From Rhizobium lusitanum (GTDB lineage: Bacteria; Pseudomonadota; Alphaproteobacteria; Rhizobiales; Rhizobiaceae), in contig NZ_CP050307.1 in NCBI RefSeq assembly GCF_014189535.1, positions 1,178,001-1,242,000 of the forward strand: a stretch of 64,000 nucleotides of DNA, read 5' to 3'. Each line of letters starts with the position of its first letter. Positions within the stretch are counted from its first letter, which is position 1. Positions 17,843-26,968 of this stretch are shown here, piece by piece. The translations under genes were made by a program, and so were the position numbers. Below the pieces are notes generated by a model that had not been told where the DNA came from, ran no database searches, and was given only the letters and a program-made list of their open reading frames with translations.

Positions 17843-18496
17843 TCAGCGTGCCCGCAGGCGGCTAACGGCATAGTCGCCGGTAAATTGCACGAGGCAGACG
17901 AGTGCGATGAGGACAACGATGACCATGGCCATCACCGTCGTGTCGTAGCGTTGATAACCATAGCGGATCGCCATATCGCCAAGGCCGCCGGCACCGATGG
18001 CGCCGGCCATGGCAGACGCACCGATCATGCTGACGATGGTGATGGTGAAGCCGCCGACGATACCGGGCAGCGCTTCCGGCAAGAGCACATGGCGAACGAT
18101 GTGCCAGCGGCGGCATCCGATCGCCTGTGCGGCCTCGATTAGCCCGCCATCGACCTCACGCAGGCTGACCTCTGCAATGCGCGCGAAGAACGGCGTGGCA
18201 CTGATGGACAGTGGCACGATCGCCGCCCAAACGCCGATCGTGGTGCCGGTCAGCAACCGCGTCAGTGGCAGCAGGGCGACCAGAAGCACGATGAAGGGCG
18301 TGGCGCGGAACCCGTTGATGAGCGCCGCCAGCACCCGATTTAGGCGCGGCGCATGGATGAGACCATCAGGGCCTGACAGCACCAGAAACACCGCCAGCGG
18401 AATACCGATCGCCAGGGCAAAAATGGCGGAGACGCCGACCATGACGATGGTGTCGAGCAATGCCTGCCACAGGCGTTCATACATCAACGTCGACAT
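17843..18496 (-). CDS. metI: Methionine-type ABC transporter permease
   Basis: This ~217-residue inner-membrane protein has about five hydrophobic segments and the EAA loop EAAQAIGCRRWHIVRHVLLPEALPGI that contacts MetN. It is the usual size for MetI. The ATG at 18496 (MSTLMYERLWQALLDT) overlaps the metN stop by 20 bases; an ATG at 18484 would overlap by 8. In E. coli MetNIQ imports methionine. Here the operon continues with organosulfur oxygenases, so the real cargo may be another thioether or sulfone. Confidence 0.9.
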   Translation of the reverse strand: MSTLMYERLWQALLDTIVMVGVSAIFALAIGIPLAVFLVLSGPDGLIHAPRLNRVLAALINGFRATPFIVLLVALLPLTRLLTGTTIGVWAAIVPLSISATPFFARIAEVSLREVDGGLIEAAQAIGCRRWHIVRHVLLPEALPGIVGGFTITIVSMIGASAMAGAIGAGGLGDMAIRYGYQRYDTTVMAMVIVVLIALVCLVQFTGDYAVSRLRAR

Positions 18497-19631
18497 AGCC
18501 CAATATCCTTGTTTCATGCGCAAGGCCGTCGAGCCGCGCCAGCCTTTGGCTTTCCGGCCGACGTGTGGCGATCAGTAGCCGGCCGTGAACATGACCGTCG
18601 ATCCGGTCGAGCGAACTTTGCAGCAGCCGCACCGGCGCGCCGATGGCGGCGGCAATGGCGGCAATATCCGGCTCCAAGCCGCCTTCACCCGCATAGGACA
18701 GCGCGATGATCGCATCTTCGTGGCGGGCGGGATCGGCCTCCACTCGCAGGCGATTTGCCACGTCCTCGGGAATATCGCGATGCAGCGGCTGCAGCAGCGC
18801 GCGGGTGGCGGCATGCTGCGGATTGCCGAAGACGCGCCAGACCGGGCCGGATTCGACCATCTGTCCTTGCTCCAGAACGACGACATGATCGCAGATCTCG
18901 CGGATGACGCTCATCTCGTGGGTGATCAGAACAATGGTCAGGTTGAGGCGGCGATTGATGTCCTTCAGCAGCTGCAGGATCGACAGCGTCGTCTCGGGAT
19001 CGAGCGCCGACGTCGCCTCGTCGCAGAGCAGAATCTCCGGGTGATGAACCAGGGCGCGGGCAATGCCGACACGCTGCTTTTGGCCGCCGGACAGCCGCGA
19101 GGGATAGGTGTCGCGCTTGTCCTCGAGCCCGACCAGCGCCAGAACCTCGGAGACCCGCTCCTCGATCTGACGGCGCGGCACGCCTGCGACGATCAGCGGC
19201 AGGGCGACATTGCCCCACACCGTCTTGGCCGACAGCAGATTGAAATGCTGGAAGATCATGCCGACACGGCGGCGGAGCGCCACCAGCGTATCCTCGTCGT
19301 ATCCGCCGATATCCTCGCCATCGACGAGAACGCGGCCGTCGGTCGGCTTTTCCAGTCGGTTGATCGTCCTGAGCAGGCTCGACTTTCCGGCGCCGCTGCG
19401 CCCGATAATGCCGTAGATCGCACCCGCCGGTATCTCCAGGCTGATGTCCCGCAGCGCCTGCACCGACCCGGCCGAAGACGTATAGGTTTTGCCGATGCTT
19501 TCGAAGACGACGGAACACGGGCGTTGCCCGGGCTCAGCGCCCTGTTCCTCGATCACCGTCTGGCTTCGCTCCGCGCGCGGAACGGGCCAGACGGTAGCCG
19601 GAGCGATATCGCTGTCGATCACGGCAGCCAT
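18477..19631 (-). CDS. metN: Methionine-type ABC transporter ATP-binding protein with NIL domain
   Basis: This 384-residue ATPase carries Walker A (GRSGAGKSS, ~77-85), the signature LSGGQKQR, Walker B (ILLCDEATSALD) and the switch region ITHEMSVIRE. The last ~80 residues form the C-terminal NIL regulatory domain typical of MetN, which binds methionine and inhibits transport. The first ~38 residues are a variable extension. The ATG at 19631 lies inside the 3' end of metQ (13-base overlap), implying coupled translation. Confidence 0.93.
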   Translation of the reverse strand: MAAVIDSDIAPATVWPVPRAERSQTVIEEQGAEPGQRPCSVVFESIGKTYTSSAGSVQALRDISLEIPAGAIYGIIGRSGAGKSSLLRTINRLEKPTDGRVLVDGEDIGGYDEDTLVALRRRVGMIFQHFNLLSAKTVWGNVALPLIVAGVPRRQIEERVSEVLALVGLEDKRDTYPSRLSGGQKQRVGIARALVHHPEILLCDEATSALDPETTLSILQLLKDINRRLNLTIVLITHEMSVIREICDHVVVLEQGQMVESGPVWRVFGNPQHAATRALLQPLHRDIPEDVANRLRVEADPARHEDAIIALSYAGEGGLEPDIAAIAAAIGAPVRLLQSSLDRIDGHVHGRLLIATRRPESQRLARLDGLAHETRILGYVDVDV

Positions 19632-20422
19632 GGCAGCGTATAGAGCTTGTTGTCGGAACCGAAAGCCTTGTGGATCGCGTCGCGAACCGCCGTGGAATTC
19701 TGATAAAGGGCAACCAACTCCTTCAGCGCCGGATTGTCGGCCTTGTCCTTGCGGACGGCGAAGACGATTGCGAACTGCTTGTCATCCACGCCGGAATAGA
19801 GCAGTCCGGAAGATGGATCGAAGGTCTTGGCGGCAACGATGAAATGCGGATAGCCCTGCGCTAGATCGACGTCGCCAGTGACGCGCGCAAGCTGCGGGCC
19901 TTCGATTTCCTTGAAGGTCAGCTTCTTCGGATTGTCGATGATATCGTCCAGCGTGCCTTTGAAGCCGACACCGTCGCGCAGCTTGACGAGACCAGCCTTC
20001 TGCAACAACAGCAGACCACGGCCCTGATTGACCGGATCGTTGGCAATGGCGACCGTGCCGCCCTCGGGAATGCTGGCAAAATCCTTATGCTTCAGCGAAT
20101 AGAGGCCGATATTGGCGAGCACGCCCTGGCCGACGCTGGTAAAATCATAGCCGCGCTCCTTGATCGCATTGTCGAGGAAGGGCTTGTGCTGGAAATAGTT
20201 GACGTCGATATCGCCCGATTGCAGTGCGACATTCGGCGTCGTCCAGTCGCTGAACTCAACGATCTGAATATCCAGCCCTTTAGCCTTGGCTTCCGGAACG
20301 AGCGCCTCGATGGAATCGGCGTAAACGCCGGGCACGACACCGACTTTCAGCGTCTCGGCGAAGGCCTGCGTGGAAAGCAGCAGGGCCGCAGCCGCAAGCA
20401 AATTTGCGATGGCAAGTTTCAT
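19619..20422 (-). CDS. metQ: Methionine-type substrate-binding protein
   Basis: This periplasmic NlpA/MetQ-family binding protein is 267 residues. It has a standard signal peptide (MKLAIANLLAAAALLLSTQAFA) without a lipobox cysteine, so it is probably soluble rather than a lipoprotein. Family motifs include KVGVVPGVYADSIEALVPEAKAKG, DVNYFQHKPFLDN and the C-terminal GSDNKLYTLPWLP. GAGGGGA precedes the ATG. It is the first gene of the operon metQ-metN-metI-sfnB-sfnB-LLM. Confidence 0.92.
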   Translation of the reverse strand: MKLAIANLLAAAALLLSTQAFAETLKVGVVPGVYADSIEALVPEAKAKGLDIQIVEFSDWTTPNVALQSGDIDVNYFQHKPFLDNAIKERGYDFTSVGQGVLANIGLYSLKHKDFASIPEGGTVAIANDPVNQGRGLLLLQKAGLVKLRDGVGFKGTLDDIIDNPKKLTFKEIEGPQLARVTGDVDLAQGYPHFIVAAKTFDPSSGLLYSGVDDKQFAIVFAVRKDKADNPALKELVALYQNSTAVRDAIHKAFGSDNKLYTLPWLP

Positions 20423-20861
20423 CTATGTCCCCTCAATCGAAATGGGTGAGTCAACGCTCACCTCGATGAAGATGATCATAAAGACGATAGTTTTTATGCA
20501 CAAAACGCACTGTGCCAGAATCTAAGGACACCGGGCAAATTTATTCCGCATTGCGGCATAGTGGCGAAAAGTTTGCCGCACGGAACTTAAAAGGCGCTCC
20601 GCAGAGACGCGATGAAGGCGAGATGTGGGGAAAAACATATCCCGCTAATGCGACGCGCGCATTCATGCGGTTGTTATGATACAAGACTATCTTCGCTGAA
20701 AAGATGTACTGCTCTTTCGTCGCGTTTCGCATGAGAGTTGATGTGCAGTCCGAACCCGGTTTGCGGTCGGCTTTCGCCCCGCAGCCCCGGCGTCCTTAAG
20801 GGGTACCCAATCCTCAAAGGCGCATCGACCCTCCGGCAACTGGACCATTGGGGGATGAGAC
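20423..20861. other. Divergent intergenic region upstream of metQ and the PLD-like gene
   Basis: This 439-base gap must hold the promoters of the sulfur operon and of the PLD-fold gene. It is moderately AT-rich near 20470-20550. No complete SAM-II or other riboswitch pattern is recognisable. Small frames here (for example 20541-20732 minus) have no family-like features. Confidence 0.5.
20445..20462. promoter_or_regulatory. Inverted repeat just upstream of the metQ ribosome site
   Basis: GGTGAG (20445-20450) and CTCACC (20457-20462) form a perfect 6-base inverted repeat with a 6-base gap, 23 bases before the metQ start. It could be an operator or a leader hairpin controlling the organosulfur operon. 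Confidence 0.4.
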
Positions 20862-22607
20862 ATGCGGGTTACGGCAGCGAGTGCGGTTCTGCGCGCGCGG
20901 GCGATTGCGGGAACATATGTGGTTGTCCTGGCCTGGGACTTCGTTCCCGGGCAAGACGCCAAGAAGACAGGGCTGATGGGTTTCGCCATTCAGCGCGAGG
21001 AGCTTAAGAACGGCGCGGTCGTCGAGCGCTACTGGATGACCGGCATCAAGCGCTTCAAGGACAAGGATAAGGGCTTGCCGCCGGGGACGCCCGTGAGCAC
21101 GGCGGAGCATCCGGTGCAGAGCTTCCAATGGGCCGACTATACGGCGGAAACCGATCACACCTACCGCTACCAGATCGTCCCGGTCTATGGCACGGTGAAG
21201 ATGCTACAGCTCGACACCGCCTCGGCGGTTACCCTCGAAATCGCGACCGAGCTGGAATATCTGCTGCATCTCGACAAGAGAAACGACGAGGCGCGCCATG
21301 ACGTTTATTTCAATCGCGGCGTGATTGGATCTCAAGCCTATGCCCGCCGTTTTGGCAACCGCATGCCGGATGCCGACAATCCCACGGCCGAGGAAATGGT
21401 CTGGTTGTCGCGCGGACTATTCGAGGCACTCATCAAGTTCATTGGCCTCGCCGAGGATCACCGCTTCGGGCTGCGCGCGGCACTCTACGAGTTCCACTAT
21501 CAGCCGGTGGCGAACGCTTTCGCCAAAGCGGTGGAAGCCGGCGCCGACGTGAAGATCGTCTTCGATGACGAAAAGACCTACAAGGCGGCGAACGAAGCCG
21601 TCATCCACAATGCCCGGCTCGACGAGATGAAGGTGGTCATCCCGCGCACGGTGACCGAGGGCATCCGCCACAATAAGTTCATCATCCTGCTTGAGGACGA
21701 AAAGCCGATCGCGGTCTGGACCGGATCGACGAATATTTCCGACGGCGGCCTCTTCGGCCACTCGAATGTCGGCCATATCGTCTGGAGCCCGACGATCGCG
21801 CAGACCTATCTCGAATACTGGACGCTGCTATCGCAGAACCTGACGCCGACCAAATTGCGACCGAAAAATCGCGCCCTGACGCCTCTACCCGCTGGGCGCA
21901 CCCAGCCAAACAGCGTCACGCCGGTCTTCAGCGCCCGCGACGCGAAGGACAGCAGCGAATCCCTGCAATGGTATGCCGATCGGATGGGCGAGGCGCAGGA
22001 GATTTCCTGCATCACGCTGGCCTTCAATCTGGACAAGGTCTTCAGCAAGGTAATCGCGCAGGACAATGACGTGCTGCGCTATATCGTCAAGGATGACGAT
22101 CTCGGCGACGGTGAAATTATCGGGCGCGACCGCGATGTTCTGTTCGCCGCCGGCGGACGCCTGGAAAGCGGCGCGCTGGCAAATTTTCTGGCGGAGCGCG
22201 ATAATCCGCTCAATACCAACGACTACATCCATGACAAATTCATGCTGGTCGATCCGTTGGGTGACGATCCTCTCATCGTCAGCGGCTCGGCGAATTTCAG
22301 CCAGCCCTCGCAGCGCATCAACGACGAGAACATGATCGTGATCCGGGGTGATACGCGGGTCGCCGATATTTATTTCGGCGAATTCATGCGTATTTTCGAC
22401 CACCATTACGCCCGCTATGTCGTCAAGAAGCTCACTGATGCCAATCGTCAGGATCCGGATGCCGGATATTTGAAGGCGAACCCGGAAGACCTGGCTGCGC
22501 AGCCAGTTCAACGAGCAGAGCTACAAAGCCAAGCGCCGGAGATATTTCGTCGGACCGTGAGAACTGCGACTATTCCGCTCCTTTCATCGGAGCAAGACCC
22601 AGTCTAG
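20862..22607 (+). CDS. Phospholipase-D-fold protein with N-terminal FN3-like domain
   Basis: This 581-residue protein of the PLD superfamily has two HKD-type motifs. The second is canonical (H457, K459, D464 in HDKFMLVD, followed by GSANFS). The first is HNKFIILL (H270, K272) followed by GSTNIS, with leucine where the family aspartate normally sits. The catalytic histidine-lysine pairs are kept, so activity is still possible. The first ~120 residues look like a beta-sandwich (fibronectin-III-like) binding domain. There is no signal peptide. GGGGGA precedes the ATG. Possible roles are phosphodiesterase, nuclease or lipid hydrolysis; no neighbour clarifies this. Confidence 0.82.
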   Translation: MRVTAASAVLRARAIAGTYVVVLAWDFVPGQDAKKTGLMGFAIQREELKNGAVVERYWMTGIKRFKDKDKGLPPGTPVSTAEHPVQSFQWADYTAETDHTYRYQIVPVYGTVKMLQLDTASAVTLEIATELEYLLHLDKRNDEARHDVYFNRGVIGSQAYARRFGNRMPDADNPTAEEMVWLSRGLFEALIKFIGLAEDHRFGLRAALYEFHYQPVANAFAKAVEAGADVKIVFDDEKTYKAANEAVIHNARLDEMKVVIPRTVTEGIRHNKFIILLEDEKPIAVWTGSTNISDGGLFGHSNVGHIVWSPTIAQTYLEYWTLLSQNLTPTKLRPKNRALTPLPAGRTQPNSVTPVFSARDAKDSSESLQWYADRMGEAQEISCITLAFNLDKVFSKVIAQDNDVLRYIVKDDDLGDGEIIGRDRDVLFAAGGRLESGALANFLAERDNPLNTNDYIHDKFMLVDPLGDDPLIVSGSANFSQPSQRINDENMIVIRGDTRVADIYFGEFMRIFDHHYARYVVKKLTDANRQDPDAGYLKANPEDLAAQPVQRAELQSQAPEIFRRTVRTATIPLLSSEQDPV

Positions 22608-22643
22608 GTTAGGGAGAAAGAGCTCCAGACAAGGCTGACACCC

Positions 22644-23555
22644 ATGACAACGCACCGTTTCGCTCCGACCGCCTATCACAATGTCCTCGGCTCGCTTTTC
22701 CCGGCGTTGCACATCATCGACGGCGACACCGTGATCACCGAGACGCTCGACGCCGCCGGCTATGACAAGGACGACGTTCGGCAGGCCTCCGGCCCCAATC
22801 CGATGAACGGCCCAATCTACGTCGAAGGCGCGGAGCCAGGTGATTCACTCAAGGTTGAAATCCTTGGCATGGTGCCGACGCGCGATACGGGTTTTACCCG
22901 CAGCGTCGTCGCCGGCAATGTTGTCGACCCCTGGGATGTCCGTACGTTGCCGGCAGGCGACAAGGCAATCTGGCAGATCGATCGCGAGGCTTTGACGGCC
23001 CGGCTTGCCGAGCCGGTGGCCGGTCTGGAGACTTTCGTGCTGCCGCTGTCACCGATGATCGGCTGCTTTGGCGTTGCCCCGTCCCTCGGCCAGGCCATAT
23101 CGACCGCCACCAGCGGTGAGTACGGCGGCAACATGGATTATCGCCTGCTCGGCCCCGGCACGACGATCTGGTTTCCGGTCTCTGCGCCCGGCGCGCTCTT
23201 CTTCCTTGGCGACTGCCACGCGGTGCAAGGCGACGGCGAGATCGTTGGGACAGGTATCGAGACCACCTTCGAGGTGACGGTGCGCCTCAGCGTCGAAAAG
23301 AAGAAGACAATCGTCTGGCCGCGCGGTGAGACGGCGGACGACATTTTTACCATCGGCAATGCCCGGCCGCTCGACCAGGCGCTACAGCACGCGACCAGCG
23401 AAATGCTGCGCTGGCTTGGCGCCGACTACGGCCTCGACAAGACCGCCGCCAGCCACCTGCTCGGCCAGGTCGTGCGTTACGATGTCGGCAATGTTTTCGA
23501 TCCCGCCTATACGATGGCCTGCCGTGTTTCCAAGAGCTGGCTGACGCGGCGATAG
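22644..23555 (+). CDS. Acetamidase/formamidase family protein
   Basis: This 303-residue metal-dependent amidase of the FmdA/AmdA family has the typical start (ALHIIDGDTVITETLDA) and the GPIYVEGAEPGDSLKVEI segment. The conserved core follows: SPMIGCFGVAP ... EYGGNMDYRLLGPGTTIWFPV ... GALFFLGDCHAVQGDGEIVGTGIET. It would release ammonia from short-chain amides in the cytoplasm. It follows the PLD-like gene by 36 bases on the same strand, which may or may not be a functional pairing. Confidence 0.92.
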   Translation: MTTHRFAPTAYHNVLGSLFPALHIIDGDTVITETLDAAGYDKDDVRQASGPNPMNGPIYVEGAEPGDSLKVEILGMVPTRDTGFTRSVVAGNVVDPWDVRTLPAGDKAIWQIDREALTARLAEPVAGLETFVLPLSPMIGCFGVAPSLGQAISTATSGEYGGNMDYRLLGPGTTIWFPVSAPGALFFLGDCHAVQGDGEIVGTGIETTFEVTVRLSVEKKKTIVWPRGETADDIFTIGNARPLDQALQHATSEMLRWLGADYGLDKTAASHLLGQVVRYDVGNVFDPAYTMACRVSKSWLTRR

Positions 23556-23574
23556 ACCTTCTCGGCGAAGTCGA

Positions 23575-25323
23575 CTAACCAGCGTCGCGCGATTGGTCCC
23601 GCCTCTGGTTGCGGGAAACGTTCATCTCCTGCCGTTCCTGCGCCAAGTTGCTGACGGCGGCGCGCAGTTGCGGATGGCGGGACATGAACAGGTTGAAATC
23701 GCGACGTTCCAGGACAAGGAACTGGCAGAAGTCGACGGCGACCACATCGGCTGTGCGCCGCGCGCCCGTCAATACGGCCATTTCGCCGAAGAAGGAGCCG
23801 GCGGCAAGCGGAATCTCCTCGTCCTCGAGCTGCACTTCGACCGCGCCTGAGGCAACGAAGAACATGCTGTCGCCGCGGTCGCCGGTGCGGATGACGCGAT
23901 CGCCCGGCAATGCCGACCGTGGCCGGAAGAGCAGCAGGAGCTCTTCCTGCGCACCATCGTCGAGCTCGGCAAACATGGGGAAGGTCTCGATCAGCTGCTC
24001 GATTTCGAGGTGATGCTGCCGATCCCGCTCTTCGCGCTGCTCGCTGATAACGGCCAGTTCACGATACAGGCTATCATGCTTCGCCATGCCATAATTGGAC
24101 GCGAAGGCCGGCCACCGGGAAAAGACCCATGCCTCCAGCCTCTCACTGCCGGCAAAAACCAGCTGATTGAGCGTGATCGACAAAATCGCGCCGGCAAGGA
24201 TCAGATCCTGCCCCTCGCGGGGAAGCAGCCCCAGCGAAACGCCAAGCCCCGCCAGGATGAAGGAAAACTCGCCGATCTGGGCAAGCCCCGCAGCGACGGC
24301 AAACCCCATGCTGGCGGGAAAGCGCAGCACCACCACTATCAAGAACGCGATCAATCCTTTTCCAAGAATGATGAGGGCGAGCACGCCGAGGATCATCAAC
24401 GGTTCGCGCACCAGCACCGAGGGATCGAAAAGCATGCCGACGGAGACGAAGAACAGCACCGAAAAGGCATTCTGCAGCGGCAGGGAATCGGCTGCTGCCC
24501 GATGGCTGAGGTGGGATTCACTCATGATAAGCCCGGCGAAAAATGCGCCGAGCGCGAAGGAAACGCCGAATATCTCCGCCGCCCCGAAGGCAATGCCGAG
24601 GGCAATAGCAAGAACGGAGAGGGTGAAGAGTTCACGCGAACCGGTGCGCGCGACCGAGGTCAACAGCCAGGGAACGACCTTTGGGCCGATGAAGATCGCC
24701 ACGGCGGCAAACGCCGCCACCTTGAGGAGCGTCATGCCGATGGTCAGCCCGATCGCCCCAGCACTTGCCTGAGCACCCGCATCGGTATGGCCGCCAAGAA
24801 CGCCGGCAAAGGCCGGCAGCAGCACGAGCGCCAGCACCATCGCCAGATCCTCAACGATCAACCAGCCGACCGCTACGCGGCCATTGGTCGAACTGACCAG
24901 ATTGCGCTCCTCCAGCGCCTTCAGAAGCACGACGGTACTGGCGACTGCAAGGCTCAAGCCGAGGACCAGACCGGCACCGATCCCCCAGCCCCATAGCGAC
25001 GCCAGGCCAATACCCATAAGCGTGGCGATGGCGATCTGACCGATCGCACCGGGAATAGCGACCCCGCGCACGGCGAGCAAATCGGCCGCCGAAAAATGCA
25101 GGCCGACGCCGAACATCAGGAGAATGACGCCGATCTCGGCCAATTGCGAGGCAAGCGCCATGTCGGCAACAAAGCCCGGCGTCGCCGAGCCGATCATGAC
25201 ACCGGCCACGAGGTATCCGACCAGCGGCGGCAGGTGCAGCCTGTCGGCGAGGTAGCCGAAAATGGCGGCGAAGCCAAAACCGGCGGCAATCAATGCTATC
25301 AATGCGACGTCGTGCGGCACCAC
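23575..25323 (-). CDS. CPA2 cation:proton antiporter with C-terminal cyclic-nucleotide-binding domain
   Basis: This 582-residue inner-membrane protein has a Na+/H+-exchanger-type N-terminal part of about 12 membrane segments (GYLADRLHLPPLVGYLVAGVMIG; LAEIGVILLMFGVGLHF) related to KefB/YbaL. No TrkA-N (RCK) domain follows, unlike KefB. Instead, after a charged linker, a CNMP-binding domain occupies ~residues 440-555 (FPMFAELDDGAQEELL ... RTGDRGDSMFFVASGAVEVQL ... FFGEMAVLTGARRTA). Ion exchange gated by cAMP or a similar ligand is inferred. GTG at 25323 or 25320 is the start, with GGAAGG upstream. Confidence 0.9.
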   Translation of the reverse strand: MVPHDVALIALIAAGFGFAAIFGYLADRLHLPPLVGYLVAGVMIGSATPGFVADMALASQLAEIGVILLMFGVGLHFSAADLLAVRGVAIPGAIGQIAIATLMGIGLASLWGWGIGAGLVLGLSLAVASTVVLLKALEERNLVSSTNGRVAVGWLIVEDLAMVLALVLLPAFAGVLGGHTDAGAQASAGAIGLTIGMTLLKVAAFAAVAIFIGPKVVPWLLTSVARTGSRELFTLSVLAIALGIAFGAAEIFGVSFALGAFFAGLIMSESHLSHRAAADSLPLQNAFSVLFFVSVGMLFDPSVLVREPLMILGVLALIILGKGLIAFLIVVVLRFPASMGFAVAAGLAQIGEFSFILAGLGVSLGLLPREGQDLILAGAILSITLNQLVFAGSERLEAWVFSRWPAFASNYGMAKHDSLYRELAVISEQREERDRQHHLEIEQLIETFPMFAELDDGAQEELLLLFRPRSALPGDRVIRTGDRGDSMFFVASGAVEVQLEDEEIPLAAGSFFGEMAVLTGARRTADVVAVDFCQFLVLERRDFNLFMSRHPQLRAAVSNLAQERQEMNVSRNQRRDQSRDAG

Positions 25324-25470
25324 GGCCCTTCCCGTTTTTCGGCGTTACCGCCCACCCCTGCTTGTTTCGCGCCACGCTAGCATCGCTTTCGCGGGGGCGT
25401 CTATGGGATCATGCGAAACAAAAGACAAACCGCCGCCTGGCCGAAACGAGGCAGCGGCGAAAGCAGGCGC

Positions 25471-26517
25471 CTACTGATCCAGAACGATCTGCAGTTTGAC
25501 GTCGCTTGGACGTGCTTCCACGGCGCGATCGAAGGCTTCGATCGATTGCTCGAACCGGAACGTCTCCGAAATCAGCGGCTTCAGGTCGACGCGGCCGGAT
25601 GCGATCAGCGCGATCGAGCGCTCATATTGATGGGCATAACGGAAAACTGTCTCGATGCGGATTTCCTTCGTCGACGCCGTCGAGACATCGAAGCCGACCG
25701 GGGCGACCGGCAGGCCGACGGCGACGATGACGCCGCCCGGACGCGGCAGCTCCATGACCGTTTCCCAAGCCTTCGGCGAACCGGAGCATTCGAAGACGAC
25801 ATCGGCGCCCCAACCGTCGGTCAGGCTCTTGACCTCTTCGATCAGGTTCTTCTCGCGGATATTGACCGGGATCACGCCCTGATACTGCGCGGCAATATCG
25901 AGCTTCGGCTGCGCAAGGTCGGCAATGATGGCGCGGGCGCAGCCGCCGGCAAGGGCAGCGATCGCCACCATGGTGCCGATCGGGCCGGCGCCGAGCACGA
26001 CGGCGGTATCGCCGGGCGCAATCTTCGCCTTGCTGGCTGCCTGCATGCCGACCGCAAAAGGCTCGACCATCGCGCCCTCGGCAAAGCTGACATTGTCCGG
26101 CAGCTTGAAGGTATAATTGGCAGGGTGCACGACGAAGGGCGTCAGCACGCCATGGATCGGCGGCGTCGCCCAGAAGCTGACGGCGGGATCGACATTGTAC
26201 ATGCCGAGGCGGCTGGCCTTGGAATTGGCATCGGGAATGCCCGGCTCCATGCAGACGCGATCGCCAATCTTCAGATGCGAAACACCCGCGCCAACCTCGA
26301 CCACCGTGCCAGCCGCCTCATGACCAAGCACCATCGGCGCATTGACGATGAACGGGCCGATGCGGCCATGGGTGTAGTAATGCACATCCGATCCGCAGAC
26401 GCCGACCGTATGGATCTTGATCTTCACCTCGCCCGGTCCGACCTCCTGTGGCAGGTCGATGTCACGAAGCGCCAACTCATGCTGACGCTCCAGTACCAGG
26501 GCACGCACCTTGCTCAT
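25471..26517 (-). CDS. Zinc-dependent NAD(P) polyol dehydrogenase (sorbitol/xylitol type)
   Basis: This 348-residue medium-chain dehydrogenase has a catalytic zinc site in [10 protein letters not shown] and LGHEAAGTV, with a glutamate in AMVEPFAVG. The Rossmann motif is VLGAGPIG. The structural-zinc cysteines are absent: [18 protein letters not shown] replaces the usual four-cysteine loop, as in animal sorbitol dehydrogenase. The most likely substrates are xylitol, sorbitol or L-idonate. GAGGA lies ahead of the ATG at 26517; the longer frame to 26571 adds a non-conserved stretch. It is not next to a sugar transporter here. Confidence 0.88.
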   Translation of the reverse strand: MSKVRALVLERQHELALRDIDLPQEVGPGEVKIKIHTVGVCGSDVHYYTHGRIGPFIVNAPMVLGHEAAGTVVEVGAGVSHLKIGDRVCMEPGIPDANSKASRLGMYNVDPAVSFWATPPIHGVLTPFVVHPANYTFKLPDNVSFAEGAMVEPFAVGMQAASKAKIAPGDTAVVLGAGPIGTMVAIAALAGGCARAIIADLAQPKLDIAAQYQGVIPVNIREKNLIEEVKSLTDGWGADVVFECSGSPKAWETVMELPRPGGVIVAVGLPVAPVGFDVSTASTKEIRIETVFRYAHQYERSIALIASGRVDLKPLISETFRFEQSIEAFDRAVEARPSDVKLQIVLDQ

Positions 26518-26792
26518 CACGTCTTCCTCTTTCAGAAATAAACCTCCGCCCCCGCGCGGCCGCAAGGACATCCTCGTTCGTTATATAGCCGCGACTAGCA
26601 TCACAAAATGACCTTTCCACGAAAACCAGATCAATTTGGCTCAATCCGAGGGAAAATGGCGCGAACCGCCGCCAGGATATTAATGTTAGAATATTCTTTT
26701 AAAGAGATGCGCCACGACTAATCATATTGGTAATATTGACTAGCGCTCCATTTCTTGCCCTTTTAGCAGGTACGGAACAGGAGGACGCTCAA

Positions 26793-26930
26793 ATGGTATA
26801 TGACTGGACCGGCCAGCGCACCCGCCGGACGAAGGTGCTGCGCGCAGCAAGCATCGCAATACTTCTTCTCTTTTTAGTCACAGTCCCTGTTTTACTGCTG
26901 CATTACAACTTCATCCATTATCCTTATTGA
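26793..26930 (+). CDS. Small single-span membrane protein
   Basis: The product is 45 residues with a positively charged N-terminus (MVYDWTGQRTRRTKVLRA), one strong hydrophobic segment (ASIAILLLFLVTVPVLLL) and a short aromatic tail. This predicts a single-pass inner-membrane protein with its N-terminus inside. AGGAGG at 26779-26784 is well spaced from the ATG at 26793, which is a better start than the in-frame codon at 26727. I do not recognise a family. Confidence 0.6.
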   Translation: MVYDWTGQRTRRTKVLRAASIAILLLFLVTVPVLLLHYNFIHYPY

Positions 26931-26968
26931 GTCGCCGGACGACGATTGTTTTCGGCTGCAGCTGCTGA

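Noticed and set aside
20423..20861. SAM-II or other riboswitch upstream of metQ
   Set aside because: A methionine-type operon invites one, but I could not find the conserved core and pseudoknot strands; only a simple inverted repeat is present.
24010..24996. Plus-strand ORF opposite the antiporter
   Set aside because: Very polar shadow sequence opposite a membrane protein, as expected from antisense reading of hydrophobic codons.
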